Assembly: GCF_034372165.1 (NCBI RefSeq)
Contig: NZ_CP139698.1
Location: forward strand, 2,418,001 to 2,482,000
Length of the DNA: 64,000 bases
Reading direction: 5' to 3'
Source: Christiangramia sp. OXR-203
Lineage (GTDB): Bacteria; Bacteroidota; Bacteroidia; Flavobacteriales; Flavobacteriaceae
Both the position numbers and the translations under genes were made by a program. The notes under the pieces are model-generated. The model saw only the letters and a list, made by a program, of their open reading frames with translations. It was not told where the DNA came from and made no database searches. Within the stretch, counting starts at the first letter, position 1; each line of letters opens with the position of its first letter. Positions 44,656 to 54,640 of the stretch are shown here, piece by piece.

Positions 44656-45416
44656 TAGATTCCAATTTTTTCAAGAAATTCCTTCTTATGGGATTTACTT
44701 ACGTGCAGTAATTTACCACAGGTCATTTTTGCATCGATCTCAGAATAATCTGAATGTATAATTTCATGTACAAAATTGAGATTTACGATCGTAGACCTGT
44801 GGATCCTGATAAAATTATGATCCAGGATGTCTTGAAGGTTGTTTAGCGATTCTCTCAGAACATGCTTTTTATCTTCTACATAAATTTCAGCATAATAACC
44901 AGATGCCTGTATATAATGTATTTCTCGAGGGTCCACCAGTGAGGTCTTATTGCCTTGTTTAACTGGAATTTTTGAAACCGAATTCAGATGCAGGTTGCTT
45001 TTAGAATATTCGTGAAATAGTTCTACGAGTCGCTTTTCAAAATTCTCTTCAGCTTCAGAAGTAGTCGTGTTCAAAACCTTTGTGATTGTTTTAAAAAATC
45101 TTTCGTCCTTAAAAGGCTTCAGAAGAAAATCAAATGCTTCCGCATCAAAGGCTTTAAGGGCATACGTGTCATAGGCCGTTACAAAAATTACGATTGGTTT
45201 AGGATCTATTTCGATCTTCTTAAGCACATCAAAACCATTCATATCTTTCATGTTAATATCCAGAAAAATAAGATCAGGCTTGTCGCGATTAATTTTTTCT
45301 ATTGCAGTTTTGCCATTGGAACATTCACCTAGAATGTCTATTTGCGATACATCTTCCAGTAAGTTTAGAACACGTTTTCGGGCTAGTTCCTCATCATCGA
45401 TGATTAAAGCTTTCAT
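44655..45416 (-). CDS. LytTR-family response regulator
   Basis: DNA-binding partner of the adjacent LytS-like kinase. The receiver domain (about 1-120) has the acidic pair DDEE and phosphorylated D53 in FLDINM. The LytTR domain (about 155-250) shows IPVKQGNKTSLVDPREIHYIQASGYYAEIY and FIRIHRSTIVNLNFV. I start at ATG 45416 (254 residues), because receivers begin with MKALIIDDEE; the upstream in-frame ATG would add 14 residues. It overlaps the kinase by 1 base. Confidence 0.9.
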   Translation of the reverse strand: MKALIIDDEELARKRVLNLLEDVSQIDILGECSNGKTAIEKINRDKPDLIFLDINMKDMNGFDVLKKIEIDPKPIVIFVTAYDTYALKAFDAEAFDFLLKPFKDERFFKTITKVLNTTTSEAEENFEKRLVELFHEYSKSNLHLNSVSKIPVKQGNKTSLVDPREIHYIQASGYYAEIYVEDKKHVLRESLNNLQDILDHNFIRIHRSTIVNLNFVHEIIHSDYSEIDAKMTCGKLLHVSKSHKKEFLEKIGI

Positions 45417-45520
45417 ATAAAATGTTATTTGGCTACTACAAGTTATGATTATTTCCAATAAGTCAGATTGACTTAGCCTGTGGTAAATATTGATCTATAA
45501 GCGATTGATTCTATGATTGC

Positions 45521-45556
45521 TCAATAAAGGGCTATCGAACTTTATCCGACAGCCCT
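45521..45556 (-). terminator. Terminator of the PepSY-like exported protein gene
   Basis: On the minus strand a 10-base stem (AGGGCTGTCG/CGATAGCCCT, with one G·U pair) is followed by TTTATT, 27 bases after the stop. Confidence 0.6.
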
Positions 45557-45582
45557 CTGACTAACTAACTACTAACCTATTT

Positions 45583-46134
45583 TTAATTACTTGCTACCGA
45601 CACTCTCGAAATTGTTATCGGATCCAATTTAACCGTTCGTTTTTGATTTGCATTTTCCAGCCTGATCTTATAGATTTCTTTGTCAAGGAATTCCCCTTTT
45701 CCAGAAGCCATATATTTATTCGAGATCATCGTCCAGCCCTTATTTGAACTATAAAGTTCTGATCTTAATGCTGATGGTAAAGCAATATTTTTGAATTTCT
45801 GACTGGTTCTCTGCAACTTTCCATTTTTGTCAAATTCGGCTGCCAGATAGCCTTTGCTGCTTCTAAAAGTTACCTGATAGGTAACAAAGTTCTCTTCTGC
45901 CAGTTCTTCCAGCATCGCAGTGATATCGAGATTGGACCGCATAAAAGCGATTGGGTCTTTTTCAAATTCCCCGGAATGTTTCTCGGTTACGGCGTAAGTA
46001 AATCCATCGCCAGATTTGACAAATTTAGATTTGTTGGTTTCCAGGCGAACTTCAGCTTCGTCTAATTCAATTTCCTGTGCGTTTCCAAATGCTGTTACTG
46101 CGATTAGCAATAATGAAATAAATAAAGTTTTCAT
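45583..46134 (-). CDS. Exported PepSY-like protein of unknown function
   Basis: Exported protein, 183 residues, with a signal peptide ending at FGNAQ. It has no Cys lipobox. The mature part resembles PepSY-like/BLIP-type beta folds: FVTYQVTFRSSKGYLAAEFDKNGKLQRTSQKF near 85-116, then KGWTMISNKYMASGKGEFLDKEIYKI near 131-156. No function is known. It lies 167 bases upstream of the LytTR regulator on the same strand with a terminator between, so it is a separate unit that might be controlled by the two-component pair. Confidence 0.6.
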   Translation of the reverse strand: MKTLFISLLLIAVTAFGNAQEIELDEAEVRLETNKSKFVKSGDGFTYAVTEKHSGEFEKDPIAFMRSNLDITAMLEELAEENFVTYQVTFRSSKGYLAAEFDKNGKLQRTSQKFKNIALPSALRSELYSSNKGWTMISNKYMASGKGEFLDKEIYKIRLENANQKRTVKLDPITISRVSVASN

Positions 46135-46389
46135 AATGTACGTTTTTTGAATGATGAATAATGATTTATTGATATCACTAAACTACATTCAAACAACAGA
46201 TTCAATTGACTCAATGATCTGGAGCACAGTTTTCTGGAACTGAAGACTGGAAAAAAAGATCTAAGTTGAAAAGGAGGGTAAAGCAGAGTAAGATGAAAGA
46301 AACTAGTTGTTCACCGCTCTAAAATGATGTTTCGTAAGGCATTCTAAGCTATTGACAGCTTTATAGTTCGGAAATGGAAATTTTCTTTA

Positions 46390-46593
46390 TTAATCAAGAT
46401 CCATCATTGGACCTGATCTGAATATAGTAGCAGAAGTCATTCGCTTTCGAACTTTACGGAGTGAGCTCAATTCGCGTTTGTAAGATTTAATAAGCTTTTC
46501 CTGCCTGGAATTGTCCTTTCTCAACTGGTAATAAATAGCTCCAATAATGGTAATAGCTGCACCCAATACTGAACAAAATAATGTAGTATCCAT
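46390..46593 (-). CDS. Small single-span membrane protein
   Basis: Short hypothetical protein of 67 residues starting MDTTLFCSVLGAA. One hydrophobic segment (about 4-22) is followed by a basic, probably cytoplasmic helix (RKDNSRQEKLIKSYKREL). I start at ATG 46593; a frame beginning at 46647 has an upstream part that is not membrane-like. No family is recognised and coding is only moderately supported. Confidence 0.45.
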   Translation of the reverse strand: MDTTLFCSVLGAAITIIGAIYYQLRKDNSRQEKLIKSYKRELSSLRKVRKRMTSATIFRSGPMMDLD

Positions 46594-46693
46594 TTTGTTT
46601 CTTTTTGAAGTTAAATCTTTGGGGGGATCTATAAAGATAAATTTCACAGTCAGTTAATTTCTTAAAATTGAGTTAATTAACTCCGATGAAAAC

Positions 46694-46729
46694 ACAAAAA
46701 AAGAGATCAAATATACCATGATCTCTTTT
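46694..46729 (-). terminator. Terminator of the SerB-SerA gene
   Basis: The stem AAAAGAGATCA/TGATCTCTTTT with a 9-base loop runs into a T-run on the minus strand, about 23 bases after the stop. Confidence 0.75.
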
Positions 46730-46751
46730 CTAACTTCAAATTAGATACCGA

Positions 46752-48653
46752 TTAATATAGAACTCGGAATCTAATTGTACCCTGTATACCTTTCAATTCC
46801 TTGATCACCACATCATCGTAAGCCTTGTCAATATCTGTAATCACATAACCTATGGTTTCATTGGTTTTTAAATACTGTCCAACAATATTGATATCGTTAG
46901 CCGCGAGTATTCTGTTTATATGAGCTATGATTCCCGGTTTGTTATGATGAATATGAATGAGTCTGTGTGCGTTTTCAAGAATTGGAAGTTGTAAATTCGG
47001 GAAATTGACCGAGTTTGTAGTACTTCCCGTGTTAATGTAATTTATGATCTTTCCTGGTACAAAGTTCCCGATATTTTCCTGAGCTTCTTCCGTAGAACCT
47101 CCAATATGCGGCGTAAGAATAAGATTAGGTAAACCTCTCAACGGTGATTCAAATTCTTCCTGGTTCGTCTTAGGCTCTTTTGGAAAAACGTCCACCCCTG
47201 CTCCAATGATCCTTTTGCTTTCCATATGCTTTCGTAGTGCATCTACATCAACTACCTGTCCCCTGGCGAGATTCAGGAAAACACTTCCTTCCTTCATCCA
47301 TCCAAACTGTTTATCGCCAATCATATTGGTATTTTCCTTGCGACCGTCAACATGTAAGGTTACAATATCAACTTTTTCGAATAGCTCTTTCAAACTATTA
47401 CATTTAGTGGCATTCCCTAAAGCAAGTCTCTCCACCAGATCATAATAATAAACATCGAAACCTATCGCCTCTGCTACTACAGATAATTGCGATCCAATGT
47501 TCCCGTAACCAACGATACCCAGTTTCTTACCACGGGTTTCGTAACTACCTTTTGCAGATTTGTTCCATTCCCCTCGATGCATTTCTGCAATTCTATCGGG
47601 CAGGTTTCTCATTAACAGGATGATCTCTCCTATCGCTAATTCCACTACAGACCTGGTATTACTATACGGCGCATTAAAAACTGCGACCCCTTTCTTAAGA
47701 CAGGCTTCAAGATCGATTTGGTTCGTCCCAATACAAAAAGCACCAACAGCGATGAGTCGATTTGCCTTTTCAAGCACCTTTTCAGTAAGATTGGTCTTGG
47801 ACCTGATCCCAAGAATGGAGACATCTTTGATCTTTTCTGCAAGTTCCTGCTCATCCAGAGCGCCAGAAACTGTCTCTACATTATAACCTTCCTCCTTCAT
47901 AATGGCAACGGCATCTGCATGCACATTTTCAAGAAGTAGTACTTTAATTCTGTTCTTAGGGTACGATATTGCTTTGTTCATTTTGTGTAAGTATAGAAAT
48001 TCGTCCAGGCTGGGAGTTACATGATCAGCTTTTTCAAGCACCTCTCCACGTTGAACATTTTCAGTAAAAGCGTAAAATTTATTGGCCAGTCCCGCCGCTT
48101 TGATCTCGTAATCGTTGTAGCCATCGCCAATTACATAAACGTCACCTTGTAGATCCATTTCCTTTAGCAGTGCGACCTTACCGTTACTTGAAGATAATAC
48201 ATTATCTCTGTCAAAGCCGGTTATATGACCGTTTTCAGAAGTAAAAGTATTCGCATATACATTTTCTTCTCTCACTCCAAGCTCCTTTACTATAGGAACG
48301 ATGATCTCTTTGAAACCATTGGAAATTATATAGATATGGTCCTTGTTCTCCTGGAAGAAGGCTTCATTTCTCACAAAAGAAACAGATACCTTGCTTTTAA
48401 GATCTTCGATCACCTGAGGGATCATATTCATATCTGCTTCCAGGATCTCGAGTCTTTTTTCCAGTGATTCTCTAAAACCTATTTTTCCTGCCATTGCAAG
48501 ATCTGTAAGCTCGGTTAATCGGTGCAGTTTCTGATCCTTTTCAGGATGAGATTTCAAACTGATCTCGCCCAGAACATCCAATGCTTCCACTTGCGTGAAA
48601 GTGCTGTCAAAATCAATTACATAATGTCGGTTCTCCTTCATAGCAGGATTCAA
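46752..48653 (-). CDS. Phosphoserine phosphatase-phosphoglycerate dehydrogenase fusion
   Basis: Two serine-biosynthesis enzymes in one 633-residue chain. Residues 10-220 are a HAD phosphatase: nucleophile D14 and D16 in DFDSTF, SNGF near 111, and D177/D181 in GDGYND, the SerB arrangement. From about 236 comes a D-3-phosphoglycerate dehydrogenase with GIVGYGNIGSQ, LARGQVVDVDAL and catalytic TPHIGGSTEEAQ, then a C-terminal ACT domain (about 560-633). It lacks only the transaminase step (SerC) to cover the pathway. It is monocistronic. The domains appear intact. An in-frame ATG at codon 5 is possible. Confidence 0.9.
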   Translation of the reverse strand: MNPAMKENRHYVIDFDSTFTQVEALDVLGEISLKSHPEKDQKLHRLTELTDLAMAGKIGFRESLEKRLEILEADMNMIPQVIEDLKSKVSVSFVRNEAFFQENKDHIYIISNGFKEIIVPIVKELGVREENVYANTFTSENGHITGFDRDNVLSSSNGKVALLKEMDLQGDVYVIGDGYNDYEIKAAGLANKFYAFTENVQRGEVLEKADHVTPSLDEFLYLHKMNKAISYPKNRIKVLLLENVHADAVAIMKEEGYNVETVSGALDEQELAEKIKDVSILGIRSKTNLTEKVLEKANRLIAVGAFCIGTNQIDLEACLKKGVAVFNAPYSNTRSVVELAIGEIILLMRNLPDRIAEMHRGEWNKSAKGSYETRGKKLGIVGYGNIGSQLSVVAEAIGFDVYYYDLVERLALGNATKCNSLKELFEKVDIVTLHVDGRKENTNMIGDKQFGWMKEGSVFLNLARGQVVDVDALRKHMESKRIIGAGVDVFPKEPKTNQEEFESPLRGLPNLILTPHIGGSTEEAQENIGNFVPGKIINYINTGSTTNSVNFPNLQLPILENAHRLIHIHHNKPGIIAHINRILAANDINIVGQYLKTNETIGYVITDIDKAYDDVVIKELKGIQGTIRFRVLY

Positions 48654-48845
48654 TTCGGTTGAAATTATTTATAAAACTAGTTGTTTTCTGAAGATTTAAA
48701 AATGACTAATTCCTTCTAATTTTACTGGATTAGCATATTCTCAATTTCAGTTTAAAATTTTGATTTAATCTGAAAAAGGAAAGCGGAATTAAGGTTTTGC
48801 CTGATATTTATTCAATCATTCAGAAAAGAATTCGATCTCAGGTTC

Positions 48846-50090
48846 TTATCCTTCCAGTACTTCGATCACTCCTAAAGCTGCGCGCTCACCACTAAGCATA
48901 GCTGCATTCTGGGAACCATTAAGCAGTTTATCTCCGGCAAGGAAAACCTGTGTACTCAAGCGGGCCTCCGTAGATTGCAGTTCATACTGAATATCTTTCA
49001 AGTCTGGAAGCGCCTTTGGAATATAGAAGTGTTTTAAAAATTTGATCGTTTTAATGCCAAATTCAAACTTTAGTTCTTCTGAAACCTTCTCAACCAATTC
49101 TTCTTCGCTGTATTCTATATCACGCACAATTGTTGCCGATAACAGCTTTCCTTCTGAAACGTTATTGTTTAAAATTGAAGAATGGTAAAAAATATTATTG
49201 ACCAGTTTCTCTTTATCAGATTGTAAACCTATAATCGCATCTCCAATCACATCCTCTTCCACGGTAAAATATAAACATCGACATGATTTCCAGTCCTGCT
49301 TTTGCCCCCGAAGATTCGCTACCATTGAACTTGCTTCCGTAGCAATAATGGTAAAATGAGATTTCACCTGCTCGCCACTTTCCAGCGTCAGCACATCATC
49401 AGTTACCTGATTGATCCTGGAATTAAAATTCACTTTGGTAGTCTTCAGCCTTTTATACAGTTGCATTGGGATCGCATTAATTCCATTCTTCGGGATCACC
49501 GCATCTCCTTCCCCGAACATTTTATAGACGAACTCGAACATCCTACTGGAAGTCTTCAAATCTGGCTCAAGAAAGATTCCTGAGAAAAAAGGTCTGAAGA
49601 AATTACTGATCATTTTTTCTGAGAACCCTTTATGCTGAAGATATTCCAGCGTAGTGGTTTCTTCTTTACTGAAAATTTCCTCAAGGCTTAGTTTCTTAAG
49701 CTCAAGGTTAAGTTTAAGCACTTTAAATTTATCTGAAATCGACCCGATACTTGAAAAGATCGTTGGAAATAACGCCGAAATATCTCTGGTAGGATCTCCA
49801 ATCCTGGTACTTTCACGCTTATTATAAATCACTGCGCCGGGCTTCAGCTTTTGAAGCTGCAAAGCTTCCAGATCAAGATATTGCTGAATTTTTGGATACT
49901 GACTCAACATTACCTGGAAGCCTCTATCCAGCTTGTATCCATCCACTTCAAATGTTCGCAACCTTCCTCCCACATGACTTTCAGCTTCATAGATTGTAGG
50001 TTGATAACCATGATCTTCAAGCACTCTGGCTGCAACGAGTCCGCTTAAACCAGCTCCAATAATATTAATACTGTAATCTTCTTTTTCCAT
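48846..50090 (-). CDS. FAD-dependent amine oxidase/desaturase-like protein
   Basis: Flavoprotein of the amine-oxidase/protoporphyrinogen-oxidase fold, 414 residues. The dinucleotide loop IIGAGLSGLVAARVL is at 10-24, followed by the YEAESHVGGRL motif (34-44). The C-terminal FAD block VFLAGDKLLNGSQNAAMLSGERAA lies near 383-406. Related proteins are carotenoid or phytoene desaturase-like; substrate unknown. It diverges from sbcD. A TACATTTG element precedes the ATG by 7 bases. Confidence 0.8.
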   Translation of the reverse strand: MEKEDYSINIIGAGLSGLVAARVLEDHGYQPTIYEAESHVGGRLRTFEVDGYKLDRGFQVMLSQYPKIQQYLDLEALQLQKLKPGAVIYNKRESTRIGDPTRDISALFPTIFSSIGSISDKFKVLKLNLELKKLSLEEIFSKEETTTLEYLQHKGFSEKMISNFFRPFFSGIFLEPDLKTSSRMFEFVYKMFGEGDAVIPKNGINAIPMQLYKRLKTTKVNFNSRINQVTDDVLTLESGEQVKSHFTIIATEASSMVANLRGQKQDWKSCRCLYFTVEEDVIGDAIIGLQSDKEKLVNNIFYHSSILNNNVSEGKLLSATIVRDIEYSEEELVEKVSEELKFEFGIKTIKFLKHFYIPKALPDLKDIQYELQSTEARLSTQVFLAGDKLLNGSQNAAMLSGERAALGVIEVLEG

Positions 50091-50097
50091 AACAACC

Positions 50098-50105
50098 CAA
50101 ATGTA
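50098..50105 (-). promoter_or_regulatory. Candidate -7 promoter element (FAD oxidase gene)
   Basis: The minus strand reads TACATTTG, matching TAnnTTTG, 7 bases before the ATG at 50090. Confidence 0.4.
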
Positions 50106-50364
50106 AAACTAAAAAGCAGCAGAAGGTTCTATAGAATTGTTAACATTCTCAAGATTACTACTTTAATATCCATGGTCGCCAGCAGATCTTTATTGTCAAA
50201 ATTGTTGGTAAAAACCTGCTATTTTAAATGCTTCCGGTTTTCCTGAAACTCAAATTTCCCTATCTTGATTTCGCGAATTTCTTACCTGAAATTCAACGAC
50301 TCCTCACTTGCGACGACAAGATCTGTCACAGGTGCAGCTTACATTAGCATTATAAAATTTTTGC

Positions 50365-51585
50365 ATGAAAATAGTTCATACTGCCGACTGGCATATTGGA
50401 AAGAAATTACATAAACATGATCTTGGTGAAGACTTCGATCTATTTATCGACTGGCTTACAGAATTTATAGAAATTGATAAGGTAGACCTGCTCTTGATAT
50501 CCGGGGATATTTTTGACCTGGCGAACCCGTCTTCTGAAGCTCGCAGACAATATTATCGCGCACTCGTTCGCTTACAAAAACTGAATTGCAAGATTATTGC
50601 CACCGGCGGGAATCACGATTCTCCGGCCATGCTGGACGCTCCACAGGAAATTATGCGGGCCTTAGATCTTAGTATAATTGGCGGGCTGCCGCAAGATTTG
50701 GATGAAGTGATCATTCCGGTAAAAAATAAAAGCGGGGAAACTGAATTGGTGGTCGCAGCGATCCCCTACTTACGGGATGCCGATCTTAGAAGCGGTGAGC
50801 AGGTATCAAATCATGAAGATAGAATTGAAGCTATTAGACTGGGAATTGAAAGAGTCTTTACTGAAGCTGCAGCTATTTGCCAGCAAAAATATCCGGGAAT
50901 TCCTGCAATCGCCATGGGACATTTATTTACGGCGGGAATTGAATCTTCAGAAAGTGAACGAGACATACAAATTGGAAATCTTGCTGCTTTCCGGGCGTCA
51001 CAATTCGGAAGTTATTATGAGTATCTCGCATTGGGACATATTCACAAACCTCAAAGAGTATCTGCAGAAAAACCTGTTTTCTACAGTGGTTCTCCATTTC
51101 CGCTTAGTTTTAGTGAAAGATCTGATGAAAAAAGAATTCTTTTACTGGATACCGATACCAATTATGAACCAGAAAGCATTACGATTCCGAGTTTCAGAAA
51201 GCTTATTAAGTTGAGTGGAAATCTTAGCGAACTAGAATTAAAACTTAATTCACTGGAGCATAACTCCAGTTTAAAATCTTTAATAGAAGTAGACTTGGTT
51301 GAAGAACAGTATGACGCACAAAAAGTCTATGCGCTGGACCAGTTAGTAGATCAATTTCAAACCGATGGTTTTGAGATCGTAAAACAACGTGTTCAGTTTA
51401 AAAATCAGATTGAAGGTAGTTCCCAGTTGTATGACCAGGACCAGCAATTGGAAGATCTAAAGCCTAAAGATGTTTTTGCTGAATTAATAGCCACTCACCA
51501 ATACTCTAAAGATGATCAAAATGAGATGATGGCTGCTTTTGATGAAATACTGGAAGATGTTCAATCTGGAAACAACGTCATTTAA
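50365..51585 (+). CDS. sbcD: Exonuclease SbcD (Mre11-like)
   Basis: Metallophosphoesterase nuclease subunit that with SbcC trims hairpins and covalently blocked DNA ends. Mn-binding motifs are clear: HTADWHIGK (D8, H10), SGDIFD (about 46-51), GGNHDS (about 85-90), MGHLF near 192 and GHIHKPQ near 228. Length 406 is normal. sbcC begins at the base following its stop codon, so the pair is co-transcribed and coupled. Confidence 0.93.
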   Translation: MKIVHTADWHIGKKLHKHDLGEDFDLFIDWLTEFIEIDKVDLLLISGDIFDLANPSSEARRQYYRALVRLQKLNCKIIATGGNHDSPAMLDAPQEIMRALDLSIIGGLPQDLDEVIIPVKNKSGETELVVAAIPYLRDADLRSGEQVSNHEDRIEAIRLGIERVFTEAAAICQQKYPGIPAIAMGHLFTAGIESSESERDIQIGNLAAFRASQFGSYYEYLALGHIHKPQRVSAEKPVFYSGSPFPLSFSERSDEKRILLLDTDTNYEPESITIPSFRKLIKLSGNLSELELKLNSLEHNSSLKSLIEVDLVEEQYDAQKVYALDQLVDQFQTDGFEIVKQRVQFKNQIEGSSQLYDQDQQLEDLKPKDVFAELIATHQYSKDDQNEMMAAFDEILEDVQSGNNVI

Positions 51586-54500
51586 ATGAAGATCCTAAAA
51601 ATAGAATTCGAGAATATTAATTCCCTCAAGGGATACCATAGTATCGATTTTACCAAAGAACCTTTCACCACCAATTCGCTTTTTGCCATCACCGGTCCTA
51701 CTGGCAGTGGGAAGAGTAGTATTCTCGATGTGATCTCTCTGGCATTGTTTAATCATGTGCCTAGGTTGGGGAAGATCACCAAGAACGAGATCGCTACCAA
51801 AGGAGCAATCCTTACCCGGAATCAGAAAAACGCGATGGCTCGCATTACCTATAGCTGTAATTCCGGGATCTATAGTTCCCAATGGACCATAGAGATCAAC
51901 CGAAACAACAATCTGAATGATTATGAAATGGAAATTCATGATCATCAATCTGGCAAATTGATTGACTTAAAAAAGTCACTAATTCCAGGTAAGAATGAGG
52001 AATTGATCGGGCTCAATTATGACCAGTTCATAAAAGCTGTTTTGTTGGCGCAGGGTGAATTTGCCCAATTCCTAAGAGCAAAAAAGGATGAACGAGGTGA
52101 ATTACTGGAGAAGATCACTGGAACCGGCATCTATCGACAGCTTGGAATTCGAGCTCATGAAAAAAATAAGGCTGCCAGCCAGGAGATCATTCAGCAGCAG
52201 AACGAGATCAGGATCATAGATCAAAATTTGCTTAGTGATGAAGTATTTGTCGAGAAAAAGAAGGAACTAAAGGAAAAATCTCAGATCTGCGAAAACTGGA
52301 GATCTGAGATAGAAGGTATCAAAAAAGCTATTGAGCTTAAAAAATCTGTCTCAGACCTGGAATCGCAACTTTCTAGTTTAAAGTCTTCGGAAGAAAAAGC
52401 TAAATCTCAACTGGAAGATTTTGAAAAGGAACAGGGAAAACTTTTAAAATTGCATGAGAAGATTGAACCCAAAGCTGAAAGATTTCGGGAATGGTCTCAA
52501 AACATTGCTAGAATAAAGGAACTGGAAGCTGAAAAGTCCAGACTCTCTAATAAGCTCATTTCTACAAAAAAACATATCGATGAGCTCTTGGAAAATGCTT
52601 CAGCGCTTACAGGTTCAAAAATTTCAGAAGAAAATCTGGAAAAAGGCATATTCGGTTTTAGACAACGAGTGCTGGATCTACAGCAAAAAAGAGCAGATAA
52701 ACTTTCTCTTTACACTACCAGAAAGGAGCAGTTAAAGACAGAATTAAGAGATACGGAAATTTCAGTGAGTGATGATGCTGCTGACTTAAAATCGAATCTC
52801 AAGACTGCTTTTAGTACTATTTCTTCGGATTTAGACAAGCTACTTCAGAAACATCAAATTGCGAGAATCGAAGATATTTCAGAAGAAAAGGAAAAACTAC
52901 GAGTATTTCAGAAGCGATCGCGGGATGCTTACCGTTATTTCATAGAGCTTCAGGATAGCAGAAAGGAGTCTGCCGCAATAATGGAGCAACTGAAACTTCT
53001 GGAACCTGAACTTAAATCTGCACCTGAAAAGATCAACAAACTATCAAAAGACACTGCTTTATTAAAGTCCGATCTGGCAAACAAGCAGCTTAGCCTTGAA
53101 AATTTGAGGTTACGTGCGAGCCTGGAGGAACACAGAAAGAATCTTGTGGATGGAAAACCATGCCCTCTCTGTGGAGCAACAAATCATCCTCTTGCAGAAG
53201 AAAATGCGGGTAGTGCTTCAGTTCTGGAAACTGAAATTGCCAGCCTGACAAAGAATTACGAGAGTTCCCGCGAATTACTAACCCGTGAAGAGTCTAAACT
53301 GGAAAATATCAGGAAAAATTTCAAAGAGTATTCTGAAAAGTTGAAAGCACTTCAGCAACTGGAGAAAGAGCAAATTCACCGTTTAAGTACTAATTATGAA
53401 GAATTCAGCAATTTAAAGACCAATGAAGAATTTCAGGAATACGAGAACAGCCTTGAAGAGAAAGCTCAGGATCTGGCGAACATGGAAAGGTCTTCGCGTC
53501 TTAGCAATTCTTACAAGAATGCGCTGCCTATCGTGGATGAAATTCAGGAAATTATCGATGCGGGTAAAAACCTGAAATTACAGATCGATGGCCTTTATTC
53601 AGGATCGAATATTCAAAATGATGTACAGCAACTGCATACAAATTGGATCAGACTTCTTCAGGAAAGAAATAGCCTTACAGAGCAACTGAAAACTATTACT
53701 TCTCAACACTCTAAAATCATAGAAAACCAGGAGAAATTAATAAGCGAACTTAAAAGCTTCTGCTTGGAAAATGATTTTGAAAGTATAGAAGCTGCCAGGA
53801 AATTTTTGTTGAGCGAATCTGAAGCCAGCAACTATAGAAAAGAAAAACAGCAGATCACCGATCGATTGACCAGTGTTAATGCTTCTGCTAAAACACTATT
53901 GGAACAGCTATCAAAATTGAAAAAGATCGAACCTGAGCAAGAGCGTACGATGCTCGAAAAACAGCTGGAAGACAAGACAACTAAACTGGGTAGCATGGAT
54001 ACTGCTTGTAAAGAGATCGATAGGATCTTAAAAAATTACGAGGAGAATATAGATCGTAAAACAAAACTGCAAAAGGAAATCTCAGAAAAGGAAAAACAGA
54101 GTAAAAGATGGCGTATTCTTAATGAACTTATAGGAGATTCTAAAGGAAAAAAATTCAACGATTTCGCCCAGGATCTTACTTTATCAAGATTACTAAGTCT
54201 TGCCAACGTTCGATTAAAAGATCTCAATGATCGCTATCTTATAGATAAACCGGAAGCACAGGAAGACGACGGACTCGTAGCAATTGATCAGCATATGGGT
54301 GGTCAGCGAAGATCTGTAAAAACGCTGTCTGGCGGAGAAACTTTTATACTTAGCCTGAGCATGGCGCTGGCATTGTCTGATCTTGCTTCTAAAAATGTAG
54401 AAATTAATAGTCTGTTTATCGATGAAGGTTTTGGTACACTGGATCCTGAAACACTGGATCAAACCCTGGATACTCTGGAAAGATTACAGGCCGAAAGTTC

Positions 54501-54609
54501 TAAGACCATTGGAATTATAAGTCACGTGGATTCACTGAAAGAGAGAATTTCCACGCAAATAAAACTGACAAGAAATGGACAGGGTTATAGTAGCCTGGAA
54601 ATAAGTTAA
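51586..54609 (+). CDS. sbcC: Exonuclease subunit SbcC (Rad50-like ATPase)
   Basis: SMC-like ATPase partner of SbcD. Walker A GPTGSGKSS lies at 37-45 and a QGEFAQFLRA block near 160. A long coiled coil folds back at the zinc hook CPLCGA (C526, C529). The C-terminal signature is LSGGETFILSLSMALALSDL with Walker B LFIDEGFGTLD. At 1007 residues it is typical. It follows sbcD with no gap and ends at a terminator. Function in double-strand end processing is well established for the family. Confidence 0.93.
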   Translation: MKILKIEFENINSLKGYHSIDFTKEPFTTNSLFAITGPTGSGKSSILDVISLALFNHVPRLGKITKNEIATKGAILTRNQKNAMARITYSCNSGIYSSQWTIEINRNNNLNDYEMEIHDHQSGKLIDLKKSLIPGKNEELIGLNYDQFIKAVLLAQGEFAQFLRAKKDERGELLEKITGTGIYRQLGIRAHEKNKAASQEIIQQQNEIRIIDQNLLSDEVFVEKKKELKEKSQICENWRSEIEGIKKAIELKKSVSDLESQLSSLKSSEEKAKSQLEDFEKEQGKLLKLHEKIEPKAERFREWSQNIARIKELEAEKSRLSNKLISTKKHIDELLENASALTGSKISEENLEKGIFGFRQRVLDLQQKRADKLSLYTTRKEQLKTELRDTEISVSDDAADLKSNLKTAFSTISSDLDKLLQKHQIARIEDISEEKEKLRVFQKRSRDAYRYFIELQDSRKESAAIMEQLKLLEPELKSAPEKINKLSKDTALLKSDLANKQLSLENLRLRASLEEHRKNLVDGKPCPLCGATNHPLAEENAGSASVLETEIASLTKNYESSRELLTREESKLENIRKNFKEYSEKLKALQQLEKEQIHRLSTNYEEFSNLKTNEEFQEYENSLEEKAQDLANMERSSRLSNSYKNALPIVDEIQEIIDAGKNLKLQIDGLYSGSNIQNDVQQLHTNWIRLLQERNSLTEQLKTITSQHSKIIENQEKLISELKSFCLENDFESIEAARKFLLSESEASNYRKEKQQITDRLTSVNASAKTLLEQLSKLKKIEPEQERTMLEKQLEDKTTKLGSMDTACKEIDRILKNYEENIDRKTKLQKEISEKEKQSKRWRILNELIGDSKGKKFNDFAQDLTLSRLLSLANVRLKDLNDRYLIDKPEAQEDDGLVAIDQHMGGQRRSVKTLSGGETFILSLSMALALSDLASKNVEINSLFIDEGFGTLDPETLDQTLDTLERLQAESSKTIGIISHVDSLKERISTQIKLTRNGQGYSSLEIS

Positions 54610-54615
54610 AAGAGA

Positions 54616-54640
54616 AAAGCCGGATTCTCCGGCTTTGTCT
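54616..54640 (+). terminator. Likely terminator (sbcC)
   Basis: The perfect 9-base stem AAAGCCGGA/TCCGGCTTT with a three-base loop begins 7 bases after the stop. The T-run is weak, so termination efficiency is uncertain. Confidence 0.6.
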
